Part shown: in pieces, positions 18,550-27,903 of the stretch
How positions within the stretch are numbered: the stretch's first letter is position 1
Layout: every line of letters begins with the position of its first letter
Source of the DNA: Sphingomonas turrisvirgatae
Lineage (GTDB): Bacteria; Pseudomonadota; Alphaproteobacteria; Sphingomonadales; Sphingomonadaceae
Direction of reading: 5' to 3'
Assembly (NCBI RefSeq): GCF_001721295.1
Contig: NZ_MDDS01000011.1
Location: 1-64,000, forward strand
Length of the DNA stretch: 64,000 nucleotides
Notes under the pieces: model-generated
What the model saw: only the letters and a program-made list of their open reading frames with translations
What the model was told of the DNA's origin: nothing
Database searches by the model: none
Program-made: the position numbers and the translations under genes

Positions 18550-19293
18550 GTGAGGATTTTGGCGAGCGAATTGACGCTGGACGGGGCGGGACGGCCCGAA
18601 CTCGGCCGAAACCTCACTTATGGGCTACTCGACAATCTGGGGCGCGCGATCGTCACCGGGCGGTTTGAAACGGAGCCCTTCCCGACCGAAGCTGAACTGG
18701 CAAAGCAGCATAACGTCAGCCGGTCGGTGACGCGCGAGGCGGTCAAGATGCTGACCGCCAAGGGGCTGCTGAGCGCGCGCCCGCGGCAGGGGACGGTGGT
18801 GCAGCCGACGACGTCGTGGAATTTGTTCGACACCGATGTGCTGCGTTGGCTGCTCGAACGGCAATTCTCGGTCGATCTGCTCAAGCAGTTCAACCAGCTG
18901 CGTATCGCGATCGAGCCCGAGGCAGCGGCGCTCGCCGCGCGTTTCGGCGACGAGGCCGAGCTTCGCCGGATCACCGACGGACTTGAGCGCATGGAGGCCG
19001 CCGAAAAGGGGCTGGACGACACGCTCGACGCCGACATCGCGTTCCACGTCGCGATCCTGCGTGCGTCGAGCAACCCGTTCTACTTCCAGTTTCGCGATGT
19101 GGTGACGACCGCGTTGCGCACCTCGATCCGCTTCACCAACCGGATCAAGGGCCGCACCGCGAGCGTCGCCGACCATGCTGCGGTGCGCGACGCGATCCTC
19201 GCTCGCAATCCCGACGCGGCGCGCACCGCGATGCGCGACCTGATCGGCGATGTGCTGGAGCTGATCGACGAGGCAGAGGGGGCGAAGGCCTGA
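18550..19293 (+). CDS. GntR-family (FadR/FCD) transcriptional regulator of the galactose locus
   Basis: 247 residues. The N-terminal winged helix (about 20-90) has the GntR pattern FPTEAELAKQHNVSRSVTREAVKMLTAKGLLSARPRQGT. The C-terminal FCD ligand domain (about 100-240) has metal-binding-type residues in DADIAFHVAIL, ASNPF-like SSNPFYF and ADHAAVRDAIL. FCD regulators usually repress and are released by a pathway acid; DgoR, which responds to D-galactonate, is the closest functional analogue in context. GTG 18550 or TTG 18559 could be the start. It is divergent from the symporter operon, so autoregulation and control of the locus are likely (inference). Confidence 0.9.
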   Translation: MRILASELTLDGAGRPELGRNLTYGLLDNLGRAIVTGRFETEPFPTEAELAKQHNVSRSVTREAVKMLTAKGLLSARPRQGTVVQPTTSWNLFDTDVLRWLLERQFSVDLLKQFNQLRIAIEPEAAALAARFGDEAELRRITDGLERMEAAEKGLDDTLDADIAFHVAILRASSNPFYFQFRDVVTTALRTSIRFTNRIKGRTASVADHAAVRDAILARNPDAARTAMRDLIGDVLELIDEAEGAKA

Positions 19294-19312
19294 CGGCCTG
19301 CGCCCCTACTGT

Positions 19313-20470
19313 TCAACGCTTCCTCTTCGCGACCTGTCCCGTGCTCAGACGATAGGTCATGACGTTGCGGTAGGTCTGGCCTGGGTCGAGCCGTGCGCTG
19401 GGAAAGCCCTTCTGGTTCGGCGCATCGGGAAAGTTCTGCGGCTCCATCACGATCGCATCGCCCATGCGGTAGATCTTGCCGGCCTTCCCACTACTGGTCG
19501 CGTCGAAGAAATTGCCCGAGTAGAATTGCAGACCCGGCTGGTTCGACCAGAGTTCGAAACTGCGCCCCGACAGCGGGTCCTGCACCCGCGCCATGAGCTG
19601 CTGGCCGGGAATGACGCGGCGCCCGATCACCCAATTATGGTCGTAGCCGCGGCCCCACACGATCTGCTGGTCGCTGGCGTCGCGCACGCGGTCGCCGACC
19701 GCGCGCGGGATGCGGAAGTCGAACACCGTACCAGCGACCGATTTGAACTCGCCGGTTGGGATCGCGCCGTCGTCGGTCGGCAGATAGGTCTGCGCCGGGA
19801 TCGTCACGACATGGCCCATCGCGCCGTTCGCCGATCCTTCACCCGACAGGTTCCAGTAATTATGGTTGGTCAGGTTCACCACCGTCGCCTTGTTGGTCGT
19901 CGCGCGATATTCGATCGTCAGATGGTTCTTTTCGTCGAGCGAGTGGATCGCATCCACCGTCAGCGTGCCGGGATAGCCCATTTCGCCGTCGCGGCTGACA
20001 TAGCGGAAGGTGACCGACGCGGTCGGGCCGCTCTTCACCGACACCACGTCCCACAGCACCTTGTCGAAGCCCTTGGTGCCGCCGTGCAGCGCGTTCTTCC
20101 CGTTGTTGACGGGCGTCTGGTAGGTCCTGCCGTCGAGCTTGAACTTGCCCTCCGCCAACCGGTTGCCGAAGCGACCGACGATCCCGCCGAAATATTGCGG
20201 CTTGGTCTCGTACAGGCCGATATTGTCATAGCCGAGCGCGACGTCCGCCTTGCGCCCGTTGCGGTCGGGCATCACCAGCGACTGTATCGTCGCGCCATAG
20301 GCGAGCAAGGTCACCGATACACCGCGACCGTTGGCAAGCGTGACCGACGCCACCTCGCGCCCGTCAGACAGCTTGCCGAAACTGCCCCGCTTGGCGGTCG
20401 CTGCTTCGGCAGTCCCGCCCAGGACACAGGCGGCGGCAGCGGCCACCAGATATGCGCTCTTCGTTGGCAT
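19313..20470 (-). CDS. galM: Secreted aldose 1-epimerase (galactose mutarotase)
   Basis: ATG 20470 is chosen: AGGAGAGAG precedes it and it begins a signal peptide (SAYLVAAAAACVLGGTAEA). The remaining frame up to 20620 overlaps the lactonase gene. The 385-residue protein has GalM motifs: YGATIQSL, GRFGNRLAEGKF, NGKNALHGGTKGFDK (substrate His), NLTNHNYWNLSG (catalytic His) and FYSGNFF. The enzyme interconverts alpha and beta galactose. The signal peptide puts it in the periplasm, where it would supply the anomer needed for uptake or for the dehydrogenase. It starts 20 bases after the lactonase stop, in one operon with lactonase and dehydratase. Confidence 0.92.
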   Translation of the reverse strand: MPTKSAYLVAAAAACVLGGTAEAATAKRGSFGKLSDGREVASVTLANGRGVSVTLLAYGATIQSLVMPDRNGRKADVALGYDNIGLYETKPQYFGGIVGRFGNRLAEGKFKLDGRTYQTPVNNGKNALHGGTKGFDKVLWDVVSVKSGPTASVTFRYVSRDGEMGYPGTLTVDAIHSLDEKNHLTIEYRATTNKATVVNLTNHNYWNLSGEGSANGAMGHVVTIPAQTYLPTDDGAIPTGEFKSVAGTVFDFRIPRAVGDRVRDASDQQIVWGRGYDHNWVIGRRVIPGQQLMARVQDPLSGRSFELWSNQPGLQFYSGNFFDATSSGKAGKIYRMGDAIVMEPQNFPDAPNQKGFPSARLDPGQTYRNVMTYRLSTGQVAKRKR

Positions 20471-20489
20471 GATGAGTCTCTCTCCTGCT

Positions 20490-21344
20490 TTATCCGGCAT
20501 ACATATTGGGTAACCGGCCGCGACAGCCGGGATCGACTTCGAACAATGCGCCGCCATGCGCCTCGTCCACGCCGTCGGCCGCCGAGGTGACGAACATGCG
20601 ATCGAGATCGGGACCGGCAAAAGCGCAGCTCGTGATCTGGCTGGCGGGCAAGTCGATCGACCGCTCGCGCAAACCGGCGGGGTCGAAGCGGGTCACGCAC
20701 GCTGCGCCCCAGCACGCGACCCACAGCCCGCCATTAGCATCGAAGGTCATGCCGTCGGGATTGCCCCAATCGGGTTCGAACGTGACGAACGGCGTACGCG
20801 GACCGAGACTGCCATCGTCATGAATGTCGAACCGGAAGATCGTGCCCAGCGCGGTATCGGTGTGGAGCAGAAAGCGACCTTCGGGGTCGATCGCAGGACC
20901 ATTGGCGATCGTATAGGGACTGTCGACATGGACGATCAGCCCGTCGTGATCGATCCGGTAGAAGGCACCGCTCGGCTGATCGCAGCTAGCGGGCATCGTC
21001 CCCGCCCAGATGCGGCCGATATGGTCCGCCTTGGCATCGTTGAGGCGATTGCCGGCGACCCCGCGATCGACTTTGCCGATCGGTACACGCGTGTTCGCGG
21101 GGAGGTCGAACAGCACCACATCGCGCCCGATACCCGCGACAAAGCCGCCGCGCGCGCGCTCGATGATCCAGGCGGCATAATCGGGCTGTTCGAAGCTCGT
21201 CACCGCGCCGTCGGCGAGAGAGAGGCGGTTGATCCGATGGTCGAGGATGTCGACCCAATAGAGCGCATCCTCGCGCGCCGACCAAAGCGGGCCTTCGCCC
21301 AGCCGATCGGCACGGTCGCGGTCGATCACATGGACCTGCGCCAT
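20490..21344 (-). CDS. SMP-30/gluconolactonase-family lactonase (galactonolactonase)
   Basis: From ATG 21344 (284 residues) the six-bladed SMP-30 fold is visible: LGEGPLWSAREDALYWVDI with the metal-binding Glu, GNRLNDAKADHIGRIWAGTM, YTIANGPAID, WGNPDGMTFDANGGLWVACWG with a metal Asp, and TSCAFAGPDLDRMFVTSA. It would hydrolyse D-galactono-lactone to D-galactonate, the second step of the De Ley-Doudoroff route. ATG overlaps the dehydratase stop (TGATG), showing translational coupling. Specificity for galactono- over arabinono-lactone is inferred from the operon only. Confidence 0.9.
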   Translation of the reverse strand: MAQVHVIDRDRADRLGEGPLWSAREDALYWVDILDHRINRLSLADGAVTSFEQPDYAAWIIERARGGFVAGIGRDVVLFDLPANTRVPIGKVDRGVAGNRLNDAKADHIGRIWAGTMPASCDQPSGAFYRIDHDGLIVHVDSPYTIANGPAIDPEGRFLLHTDTALGTIFRFDIHDDGSLGPRTPFVTFEPDWGNPDGMTFDANGGLWVACWGAACVTRFDPAGLRERSIDLPASQITSCAFAGPDLDRMFVTSAADGVDEAHGGALFEVDPGCRGRLPNMYAG

Positions 21345-23143
21345 CAATGACTGTCCCGGGGAAGCCCGCGCGTCTGGGCGATCCGCTGATACTTCACCGC
21401 CAGCTCGATCACTGCGCCGCCCTCGAACTGGCCGGTGACGTTGCGGTGGATTTCCTGCCAGGGGGTTTGGGACTGCGGGACATAGTCCAGCTCGGCGGCC
21501 AGCGCCGCGCGGCGCGCCTCCAGTTCCTCGGGCGCGACCAGCATGTTGGCGGTGCGCTTGCCAAGATCAATCCGCACCCGGTCGCCGCTGCGGATCAACG
21601 CGAGGCCGCCGCCCACCGCCGCTTCGGGCGCAGCGTTGAGGATCGACGGGCTGCCGCTCGTCCCCGACTGACGCCCGTCGCCGAGGCACGGCAGCGCGTG
21701 AACCCCGGCCTGAATTAGCGCGGCGGGAGGCCGCATGTTCACCACCTCCGCGCCGCCGGGATAGCCGATCGGCCCCGCACCGCGCATGATCAGGATCGAG
21801 CGGTCGTCCGCGCCGAGCGCCGGATCGTCGATCCGCGCATGATAATCCTCCGGCCCGTCAAACACGATCGCCGTCCCCTCGAACGCTTCGGGGTCGTCCG
21901 GGTCGGACAGGTAACGCGCCCGAAACTCGGGCGAGATCACGCTCAATTTCATCACCGCGCTGTCGAACAAATTGCCCGACAGCACGGTCAGGCCGGCGGC
22001 GGGCTTGAGCGGGTCGGACAGCGGGCGGATGACGTCCGTGTCGCCAGCCTGCGCATTGCCGACATTCTCCGCGACCGTGCGGCCATTGGCACCGACCACG
22101 TCGCCGTCGATCATCCCGGCGCGCAGCAATTGCCCCATCACCGCCGGAACGCCACCGGCGCGGTAGAAATCCTCGCCCAGATAGGTGCCGGCGGGTTGGA
22201 GGTTGACCACCAGCGGCACTTCGGCCCCGTGCGCTTCCCAATCCTCCAAGCTCAGCTCGACTCCGACATGGCGGGCGATGGCGTTCAAATGGATCGGCGC
22301 GTTGGTCGATCCGCCGATCGCGCTGTTGACGCGGATCGCATTGAGGAACGCCTCGCGCGTCAGGATGTCGCTCGGCTTGCGGTCGGCCTCGACCATCTCG
22401 ACGATCTGGAGGCCTGTGAGGTACGCATTCTCCTGCCGGTCGCGATAGGGCGCGGGGATCGCAGCGGAACCGGGCAGCGACATGCCGAGCGCCTCGCATA
22501 GCGAGTTCATCGTCGTCGCGGTGCCCATCGTGTTGCACCAGCCAGTCGAGGGGGCCGACGATGCGACCAGCTCGATGAACCCCTTATAGTCAATCTCGCC
22601 CGCCGCCATCATCTCGCGCGCCTTCCACACGATCGTGCCGGAACCCGTGCGCTCGCCCTTGAACCAGCCGTTGAGCATCGGGCCGACCGACAGCGCGATG
22701 GCGGGAATGTTCACCGTGGCCGCGGCCATCAGGCAGGCCGGCGTGGTCTTGTCGCAGCCGATGGTCAGCACGACGCCGTCCATCGGATAGCCATAAATCG
22801 ATTCGACAAGGCTCAAATAGGCAAGGTTGCGGTCGAGCCCGGCGGTGGGGCGCTTGCCGGTTTCCTGAATCGGATGCGCGGGAAACTCGATCGCAATCCC
22901 GCCCGCGTCGCGAATCCCCTCGCGCACGCGCTTGGCCAGTTCGATATGGTGGCGGTTACAGGGAACGAGGTCGCTGCCCGTCTGCGCGATCCCGATGATC
23001 GGACGGCCGGACTGAAGCTCGGCCAGGCTGATCCCATAGTTGAGATACCGCTCGACATAGAGCGCGGTCATGTCCGGATTGTCCGGATTGTCGAACCATG
23101 CGCGCGACCGCAATTTTCGCGCGTCGTTCTTCCCTTGCCCCAC
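21344..23143 (-). CDS. IlvD/Edd-family sugar-acid dehydratase (probable galactonate dehydratase)
   Basis: GTG 23143 follows GGAGAGG, so the frame's extension to 23179 is not used (599 residues). The Fe-S dehydratase signatures are present: [73 protein letters not shown] and [18 protein letters not shown]. The sequence resembles the arabonate/xylonate subgroup ([22 protein letters not shown]) rather than amino-acid IlvD. In this locus it should dehydrate galactonate to KDGal, replacing the enolase-type DgoD. L-arabonate is an alternative substrate. It is the first gene of the operon with lactonase and mutarotase. Confidence 0.9.
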   Translation of the reverse strand: MGQGKNDARKLRSRAWFDNPDNPDMTALYVERYLNYGISLAELQSGRPIIGIAQTGSDLVPCNRHHIELAKRVREGIRDAGGIAIEFPAHPIQETGKRPTAGLDRNLAYLSLVESIYGYPMDGVVLTIGCDKTTPACLMAAATVNIPAIALSVGPMLNGWFKGERTGSGTIVWKAREMMAAGEIDYKGFIELVASSAPSTGWCNTMGTATTMNSLCEALGMSLPGSAAIPAPYRDRQENAYLTGLQIVEMVEADRKPSDILTREAFLNAIRVNSAIGGSTNAPIHLNAIARHVGVELSLEDWEAHGAEVPLVVNLQPAGTYLGEDFYRAGGVPAVMGQLLRAGMIDGDVVGANGRTVAENVGNAQAGDTDVIRPLSDPLKPAAGLTVLSGNLFDSAVMKLSVISPEFRARYLSDPDDPEAFEGTAIVFDGPEDYHARIDDPALGADDRSILIMRGAGPIGYPGGAEVVNMRPPAALIQAGVHALPCLGDGRQSGTSGSPSILNAAPEAAVGGGLALIRSGDRVRIDLGKRTANMLVAPEELEARRAALAAELDYVPQSQTPWQEIHRNVTGQFEGGAVIELAVKYQRIAQTRGLPRDSH

Positions 23144-23238
23144 TCGAAATCCTCTCCGTTCACCGATGGTCGCGCGCAATTGGCGGCGGACCGATCGTCA
23201 CATCGGCTTGATATCGCCGTTCGCGCCGGATAGGAAGC

Positions 23239-23253
23239 ATATATATCGTATAA
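23239..23253 (-). promoter_or_regulatory. AT-rich PUL motif copy (TTATACGAT) between dehydratase and galactose dehydrogenase
   Basis: On the minus strand TTATACGAT reads from 23253 to 23245 and is followed by ATATAT. It lies in the 123-base divergent interval between the dehydratase (23143) and galactose dehydrogenase (23267) starts. One base differs from the consensus TTATATGAT shared with sites at 31838 and 33498. It could serve both directions as an operator, or act as a -10 element for the dehydratase operon. Confidence 0.5.
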
Positions 23254-23266
23254 AAGAGCGGAGAGC

Positions 23267-24190
23267 ATGGACAGGATCAGAATCGGCCTCGTCGGCATCG
23301 GGAAAATCGCCCGCGACCAGCATCTCCCCGCGCTGAACCAGGGCGGCGATTTCGACCTTGCCGCCACCGCCAGCCGCAATGGCCGGGTCGATGGCGTCGA
23401 GGCGCATGAGACAGTCGATGCACTGATCGCCGCACGGCCCGATATCGCCGCAATCTCGCTCTGCACCCCGCCCGCCGGCCGCTTCGAACAGGCGATGGCC
23501 GCAATCGCTGCCGGTCGCCATGTCATGCTCGAAAAGCCTCCTGCAGCTACCGTGTCGGAAGCCGAAGCGCTGGCCGAAGCCGCGCGGGCGAAGGGCGTGA
23601 CGCTGTTCGCCACCTGGCATTCGCGCGAAGCGGCGGAGGTCGATGCGGCGCGCGGCTGGCTGGCCGACAAGGCGATTCGTGCCGTGCGGATTATGTGGCG
23701 CGAGGATATCCGCCAATGGCATCCGGGACAGGACTGGATCCTAGCCCCCGGCGGGTTCGGCGTGTTCGATCCCGGCATCAACGCACTCTCGATTGCCACC
23801 CGCATCCTGCCCGATCCGCTGGTGGTGCTCAGTGCCGAACTGGCAATCCCCGAGAACCGCGCCTGCCCGATCGCCGCGACGATCGCGATGCGATGCGGCA
23901 CGGCTCCGGTCGCGGTCGATTTCGACTTCCTCCAGACCGGCGATCAGACCTGGGATATCGAGGTCGATACCGATGCCGGCACGCTTTACCTGCGCAACGG
24001 CGGCAGCCGGTTGGAACTGCCCGGCGCGGAGCCGATGCAGGGACCCAATGCCGAATATCCGCGGCTCTATGCCCGGTTCGCCGAGCTCATCCGTAACGGC
24101 GAGAGCGATGTCGATTTGCGCCCGCTCCGCCTCGTCGCCGATGCCTTCCTCACCGGGCAGCCGACCCCTGCCCCCGCATTCGAGTTCTGA
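23267..24190 (+). CDS. D-galactose 1-dehydrogenase (Gfo/Idh/MocA family)
   Basis: 307 residues from ATG 23267, preceded by GCGGAGAGC. The N-terminal Rossmann motif is GLVGIGKIARDQHLPA, with EKPP at 89-92 as the family's catalytic and cofactor Lys motif. The segment WHPGQDWILAPGGFGVFDPG then INALSI matches what I recall of the Pseudomonas fluorescens galactose dehydrogenase, as does the ending DLRPLRLVADAF. The enzyme oxidises D-galactose to galactono-lactone with NAD(P), the first De Ley-Doudoroff step. It is divergent from the dehydratase operon and is followed three bases later by a sulfatase gene. Confidence 0.9.
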   Translation: MDRIRIGLVGIGKIARDQHLPALNQGGDFDLAATASRNGRVDGVEAHETVDALIAARPDIAAISLCTPPAGRFEQAMAAIAAGRHVMLEKPPAATVSEAEALAEAARAKGVTLFATWHSREAAEVDAARGWLADKAIRAVRIMWREDIRQWHPGQDWILAPGGFGVFDPGINALSIATRILPDPLVVLSAELAIPENRACPIAATIAMRCGTAPVAVDFDFLQTGDQTWDIEVDTDAGTLYLRNGGSRLELPGAEPMQGPNAEYPRLYARFAELIRNGESDVDLRPLRLVADAFLTGQPTPAPAFEF

Positions 24191-24193
24191 GCC

Positions 24194-25624
24194 ATGACCC
24201 GTTTCACGCGCCGAATCGTACTCGCCCTTGGCGTCGCACTTATCGTCACGCCGCCCGCACTGGCTCGCGACACCGCGCCCGGGCGGCGTGCTCCCGCGAC
24301 GAAACCACAGCCAAACATCGTCGTCTTTCTCGCCGACGATCTCGGCTATCGCGACACCACGCCTGGCGGTGACCGCGACGCGCGCACGCCCAACCTCGCT
24401 AAACTCGCGGCGGATGGGCTGAGCTTCGATCAGGCGTTCGTCGCTTCCCCGGCCTGCGCACCGAGCCGCGCGGCGATGCTCACCGGTCTGATGCCTGCCC
24501 GCAACGGGGCCGAGGCGAACCATGACAAGGCGCGCGATGATCTGCGCAAGCTGCCCGCTTACCTTCAGGCGCAGGGCTATCAGGTCGTCGCGTTCGGCAA
24601 GGTAGCGCATTACAAGCACACCAAGGATTATGGCTTCGACCATTTCGCGCACGACACCTTCCACGACCATGACGGTGTCCCCGCCGCGATCAGCTGGCTG
24701 AAGGCGCGCACCGACAAGCGGCCGCTGGCGATCTTTGTCGGCAGCAACTGGCCGCACGTTCCCTGGCCGGAGAGCAGCGAGGGGTTCGACCCGGCGGCGA
24801 TCAAGCTGCCGCCCAAGTCGATCGACACGCCCCAGACCCGCGAGGCTCGCGCCCGTTACCACGCCGCTGTCGCGCGGATGGACAAGGAACTGGGCGAGAC
24901 GCTGACGGCGGTCGACGCGACATTGGGCAAGGACAGCCTTGTGCTGTTCTCCTCCGACCACGGCGCGCAATGGCCGTTCGGCAAGTGGAACCTCTACGAC
25001 ACCGGTACGCGCACGCCGCTGATCGTACGCTGGCCCGGGCAGGTAAAGCCGGGCAGCCAAACGCAGGCGATGGTCAGCTGGGTCGATATCCTGCCGACCC
25101 TGGTCGAGGTCGCGGGAGGCAAGCCGTCCGCAGAACTCGACGGTCGCTCCTTCGCCGCCGCGCTGCGTTCCCAAAACCGGTTCAAGGGCCGCCCGGAAAT
25201 ATTCACGACCCACAATAACGACGTCAGCATCAATGTCTTCCCGATGCGTAGCGTGCGCACCGCGCGCTGGAAATATATCGTCAATCTGCGACCCGAGACG
25301 CTGTTCACAACGCATATCGATCAATGGGCGGGGCGATTGGGATCGGGTGCCTATTTCCCGTCGTGGCGGCGTGCGGCGGAGGGCGACGCCCGCGCAAAAG
25401 CGATCGTCGATGCCTATTACACCCGCCCCCCCGAGGAACTGTACGACCTGACGACTGACCCAGACGAGACCCGCAACCTCGCTGCCGATCCGCGCCATCA
25501 GAAAGTGATGGTCAAGCTGCGCGCCAAGCTCGCCGACTGGCGGCGCGACCAGGGCGACGATCATCCGGTCAGGGGGAAACCGCATTTCGAGCGCGGTCCG
25601 ATCGACGGACGCCCGGAAGACTGA
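24194..25624 (+). CDS. Secreted sulfatase (S1 family, sulfamidase-like)
   Basis: 476 residues with a signal peptide (VLALGVALIVTPPALA). The metal site starts at NIVVFLADDLGYRD and the formylglycine motif is CAPSR (Cys88) in ASPACAPSRAAMLTG. Other conserved parts are QVVAFGKVAHYKH, SNWPHVPWPE, LVLFSSDHGAQWPFGKWNLYDTGTRTPLIVRWPG and the C-terminal YDLTTDPDETRNLA. The layout is like sulfamidase/heparan N-sulfatase subfamilies, but the substrate cannot be read from sequence. It starts three bases after the galactose dehydrogenase stop, so desulfation and galactose oxidation are transcribed together. Confidence 0.9.
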   Translation: MTRFTRRIVLALGVALIVTPPALARDTAPGRRAPATKPQPNIVVFLADDLGYRDTTPGGDRDARTPNLAKLAADGLSFDQAFVASPACAPSRAAMLTGLMPARNGAEANHDKARDDLRKLPAYLQAQGYQVVAFGKVAHYKHTKDYGFDHFAHDTFHDHDGVPAAISWLKARTDKRPLAIFVGSNWPHVPWPESSEGFDPAAIKLPPKSIDTPQTREARARYHAAVARMDKELGETLTAVDATLGKDSLVLFSSDHGAQWPFGKWNLYDTGTRTPLIVRWPGQVKPGSQTQAMVSWVDILPTLVEVAGGKPSAELDGRSFAAALRSQNRFKGRPEIFTTHNNDVSINVFPMRSVRTARWKYIVNLRPETLFTTHIDQWAGRLGSGAYFPSWRRAAEGDARAKAIVDAYYTRPPEELYDLTTDPDETRNLAADPRHQKVMVKLRAKLADWRRDQGDDHPVRGKPHFERGPIDGRPED

Positions 25625-25630
25625 GCGCCC

Positions 25631-26572
25631 TCAATCCCGGACAATGCAGCGAAAGCCGATATGGCTGGTCGGGCTGTCGATCGCCTGCGCGTGCCGCGCG
25701 GCGGGGCGATAGCGCTGGCAGTAATTGGGGGCGCAAAGATGCGACCCGCCCTTCATCACCTTGCGCCCGGTCCGCATAGGATCGCCCGGCTCGAAGCTTT
25801 CGCGCAACTGCGCACCGCGCGGGTTGTCGATCGCACAGCATGCCTTGCCCGGTTGGCCCGTCGGCGCGCCATACCAGTCGCGCGTCCATTCCCAGACATT
25901 GCCGATGATGTCGAACAGGCCATAACCATTGGGTGGATAGCTGCCGACGGGCGTGGTGCGGAACCGGCCGTCCGATCTTGTCGTTTCGAACGGGAACTGC
26001 CCCTGCCAGAAATTTGCGAGCACCGCGCCGCCGGGGGACAGCTCGTTGCCCCAGGCATATTCGGCGCCGTCCAGCCCGCCACGCGCGGCAAATTCCCATT
26101 CGGCTTCGGTCGGCAGCGCCTTGCCCGCCCATTTGGCATACGCTTCGGCATCCTTGTACGCGATCTGGACCACCGGATGATCGGGGTGCGCGGCGCTCTC
26201 CGGTCCCGCCGGATGCCGCCAGTCCGCCCCGGGGACGAACGCCCACCACTGGCTGTAATCGTCGAGCGGCACCGGCGTCGCGGTGCGCTGAAACACCGCC
26301 GATCCCGCCACCGCCAATGCCGGATCTAGGCCGGGATAGAGCTTCGGGTCGGGCGGCAGCTCGGCAAAGGTGCGATAGCCGGTCGCATTGACGAATGCCG
26401 CGAACTGGGCATTGGTCACCGGGGTCGGGTCGATCCGGAAGCCGCCGACGCGCACCATGCGGTGCGGCGCTTCTTCTGGGTAGAAGGCTTCCGACCCCAT
26501 CCGAAAAATGCCACCGGCGATATGGATCATGTCGCGGTGCCGGTCGGGGGTACTGGACGGTGAAACGGGCAC
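25631..26572 (-). CDS. Formylglycine-generating enzyme (SUMF1/FGE family), sulfatase activator
   Basis: GTG 26572 has GGAG six bases upstream; ATG 26530 is an alternative start. The FGE-sulfatase domain is complete: HIAGGIFRMGSEAFYPEEAPHR, TNAQFAAFVNATGY, DHPVVQIAYKDAEAYAKWAG, LPTEAEWEFAARGG, NGYGLFDIIGNVWEWTRDWY and IGFRCI. The active-site Cys pair lies in KGGSHLCAPNYCQRYRPAAR, as in genuine copper-dependent FGEs, unlike Cys-less relatives such as EgtB. It converts the CxPxR Cys of sulfatases to formylglycine before or during export. It is the last gene of the GH43-TonB receptor-glycosidase unit and faces the sulfatase at 24194. No export signal is evident. Confidence 0.92.
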   Translation of the reverse strand: MPVSPSSTPDRHRDMIHIAGGIFRMGSEAFYPEEAPHRMVRVGGFRIDPTPVTNAQFAAFVNATGYRTFAELPPDPKLYPGLDPALAVAGSAVFQRTATPVPLDDYSQWWAFVPGADWRHPAGPESAAHPDHPVVQIAYKDAEAYAKWAGKALPTEAEWEFAARGGLDGAEYAWGNELSPGGAVLANFWQGQFPFETTRSDGRFRTTPVGSYPPNGYGLFDIIGNVWEWTRDWYGAPTGQPGKACCAIDNPRGAQLRESFEPGDPMRTGRKVMKGGSHLCAPNYCQRYRPAARHAQAIDSPTSHIGFRCIVRD

Positions 26573-26737
26573 AGACGACTCCGGAAACGGCGGGACGTTC
26601 AGCAGATATCGCCCATCAGCTCGCGCGCGCAAATCGCTTCGAACCGCCGCTGTTCCCGTGCCTCGGTCGCAGCGACGCGCAACCGCGCCGCTGCCGGAGC
26701 ACAGGCGCGTGGGACGCCGGGCCCCGGCACGCGACCG

Positions 26738-27871
26738 TCAGCGACGCGGGCCATTCGCCTCGGTTGTCAGCCGCTTGATCAGATCAACCTCGGCCTGGCG
26801 ATAGGGCTTGCCGTTCGCGCGCAGCACTTCGTGGAACCAGATCGTCGGCTCCTCATGCGTGTACGGCCGTTTCCAGCTGTCCCACGGCATCCGCGTCTGC
26901 GACTTACCGTCGACAAAGCCCCAGTTGATCATCGCGATCTTGTACTTCTTGCCCAGCGGGAGCGATCCGTCGAAGGTCGATCCGTTGCCGCGCGCCATAT
27001 ATTCGGTCGCGAGAACGGGGCGGCCATAGCTCAACATCTGCTTGGCACGCTTCTCAAACGTTTCCGGCCAGCTGTAATCGTGGAAACTCATCACGTCCGA
27101 CTGGGCGACCTGAATCTTCTCGACCGCATCGAGCTTGTCGGCCTGATCCCAATTCTGGCCGATCCACAGCCCGCTGGTCAGCGGCTGCGAAGGATTTGCG
27201 CTGCGCGCCCATTCGAATACCGGTCCGAGCAGGCCTGCGACCAGCTGCTTCTTCTGCGGCGTGGGCTTGTATGACCCGCCACCGCCGCCCTCGTTATTGG
27301 GCTCGTTCCACACGTCCCAGACCGCGATCCGCTTGTCGTTGGCGAAATGGCCGACGACATCCTTCACATAGGCCTCAAGCTCGCCATAACGGCTCTTGTC
27401 CGCCAGCCGCGCCGCGCCCGGCGCCTGCATCCATCCGGAATTGTGGACGCCGGGGATCGGCGGCCGCTGGGGCCCGGAGACGGGGTTCGGGTCCCAGCAG
27501 CTGTCGAACAGCACGAACATGATGCGGATCTTGTGTTTGTCCGCGATCTGCAGGAACGTTTCCATCCGCTGCTTGAGACCCTTGGCGTCCTCCTCCCACA
27601 GCATGTTGTGGAGATAGACGCGCATGATGTTCATGCCCATCGCCGACGCCCAGCCCAGTTCCTCGTCGATCTCCTTCGGATTGAAGGTCGCCGCCTGCCA
27701 CATCTCAAACTGATTGATCGCGCTGCGGTTATTGTAATTGGCGCCGACCATCCAGGGCTGATTGGCGTACCAGGCGTTGGCCTGCTCCTTGGTCCACATG
27801 TCGCGCGCGTCGGCGGGCAACGCGGCAGTCATCGCGAACCCGGCGGCGGCGATCATCAGCAGGTGTTTCAT
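26738..27871 (-). CDS. Secreted clan GH-A-like glycoside hydrolase, family unassigned
   Basis: 377 residues with a signal peptide (LLMIAAAGFAMTAALPADA). The (beta/alpha)8 clan GH-A pattern is visible: NIMRVYLHNMLWEED, IRIMFVLFDSCWDP, acid/base Glu190 in VWDVWNEPNN, SFHDYSWPETF and probable nucleophile Glu290 in RPVLATEYMARG. Related proteins are often annotated loosely as cellulase or xylanase. In this locus a galactan or arabinogalactan backbone or side chain is more plausible than cellulose, but that is inference. It lies 32 bases downstream of the TonB receptor. Confidence 0.8.
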   Translation of the reverse strand: MKHLLMIAAAGFAMTAALPADARDMWTKEQANAWYANQPWMVGANYNNRSAINQFEMWQAATFNPKEIDEELGWASAMGMNIMRVYLHNMLWEEDAKGLKQRMETFLQIADKHKIRIMFVLFDSCWDPNPVSGPQRPPIPGVHNSGWMQAPGAARLADKSRYGELEAYVKDVVGHFANDKRIAVWDVWNEPNNEGGGGGSYKPTPQKKQLVAGLLGPVFEWARSANPSQPLTSGLWIGQNWDQADKLDAVEKIQVAQSDVMSFHDYSWPETFEKRAKQMLSYGRPVLATEYMARGNGSTFDGSLPLGKKYKIAMINWGFVDGKSQTRMPWDSWKRPYTHEEPTIWFHEVLRANGKPYRQAEVDLIKRLTTEANGPRR

Positions 27872-27903
27872 CTTTCAGGTCCTGAATTTGAAGCGACAGA
27901 GGA

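Noticed and set aside
23741..25585. 614-residue open frame on the minus strand
   Set aside because: It lies antisense to galactose dehydrogenase and a sulfatase with full domain motifs; its sequence shows only Arg/Gly/Ala-rich shadow composition.
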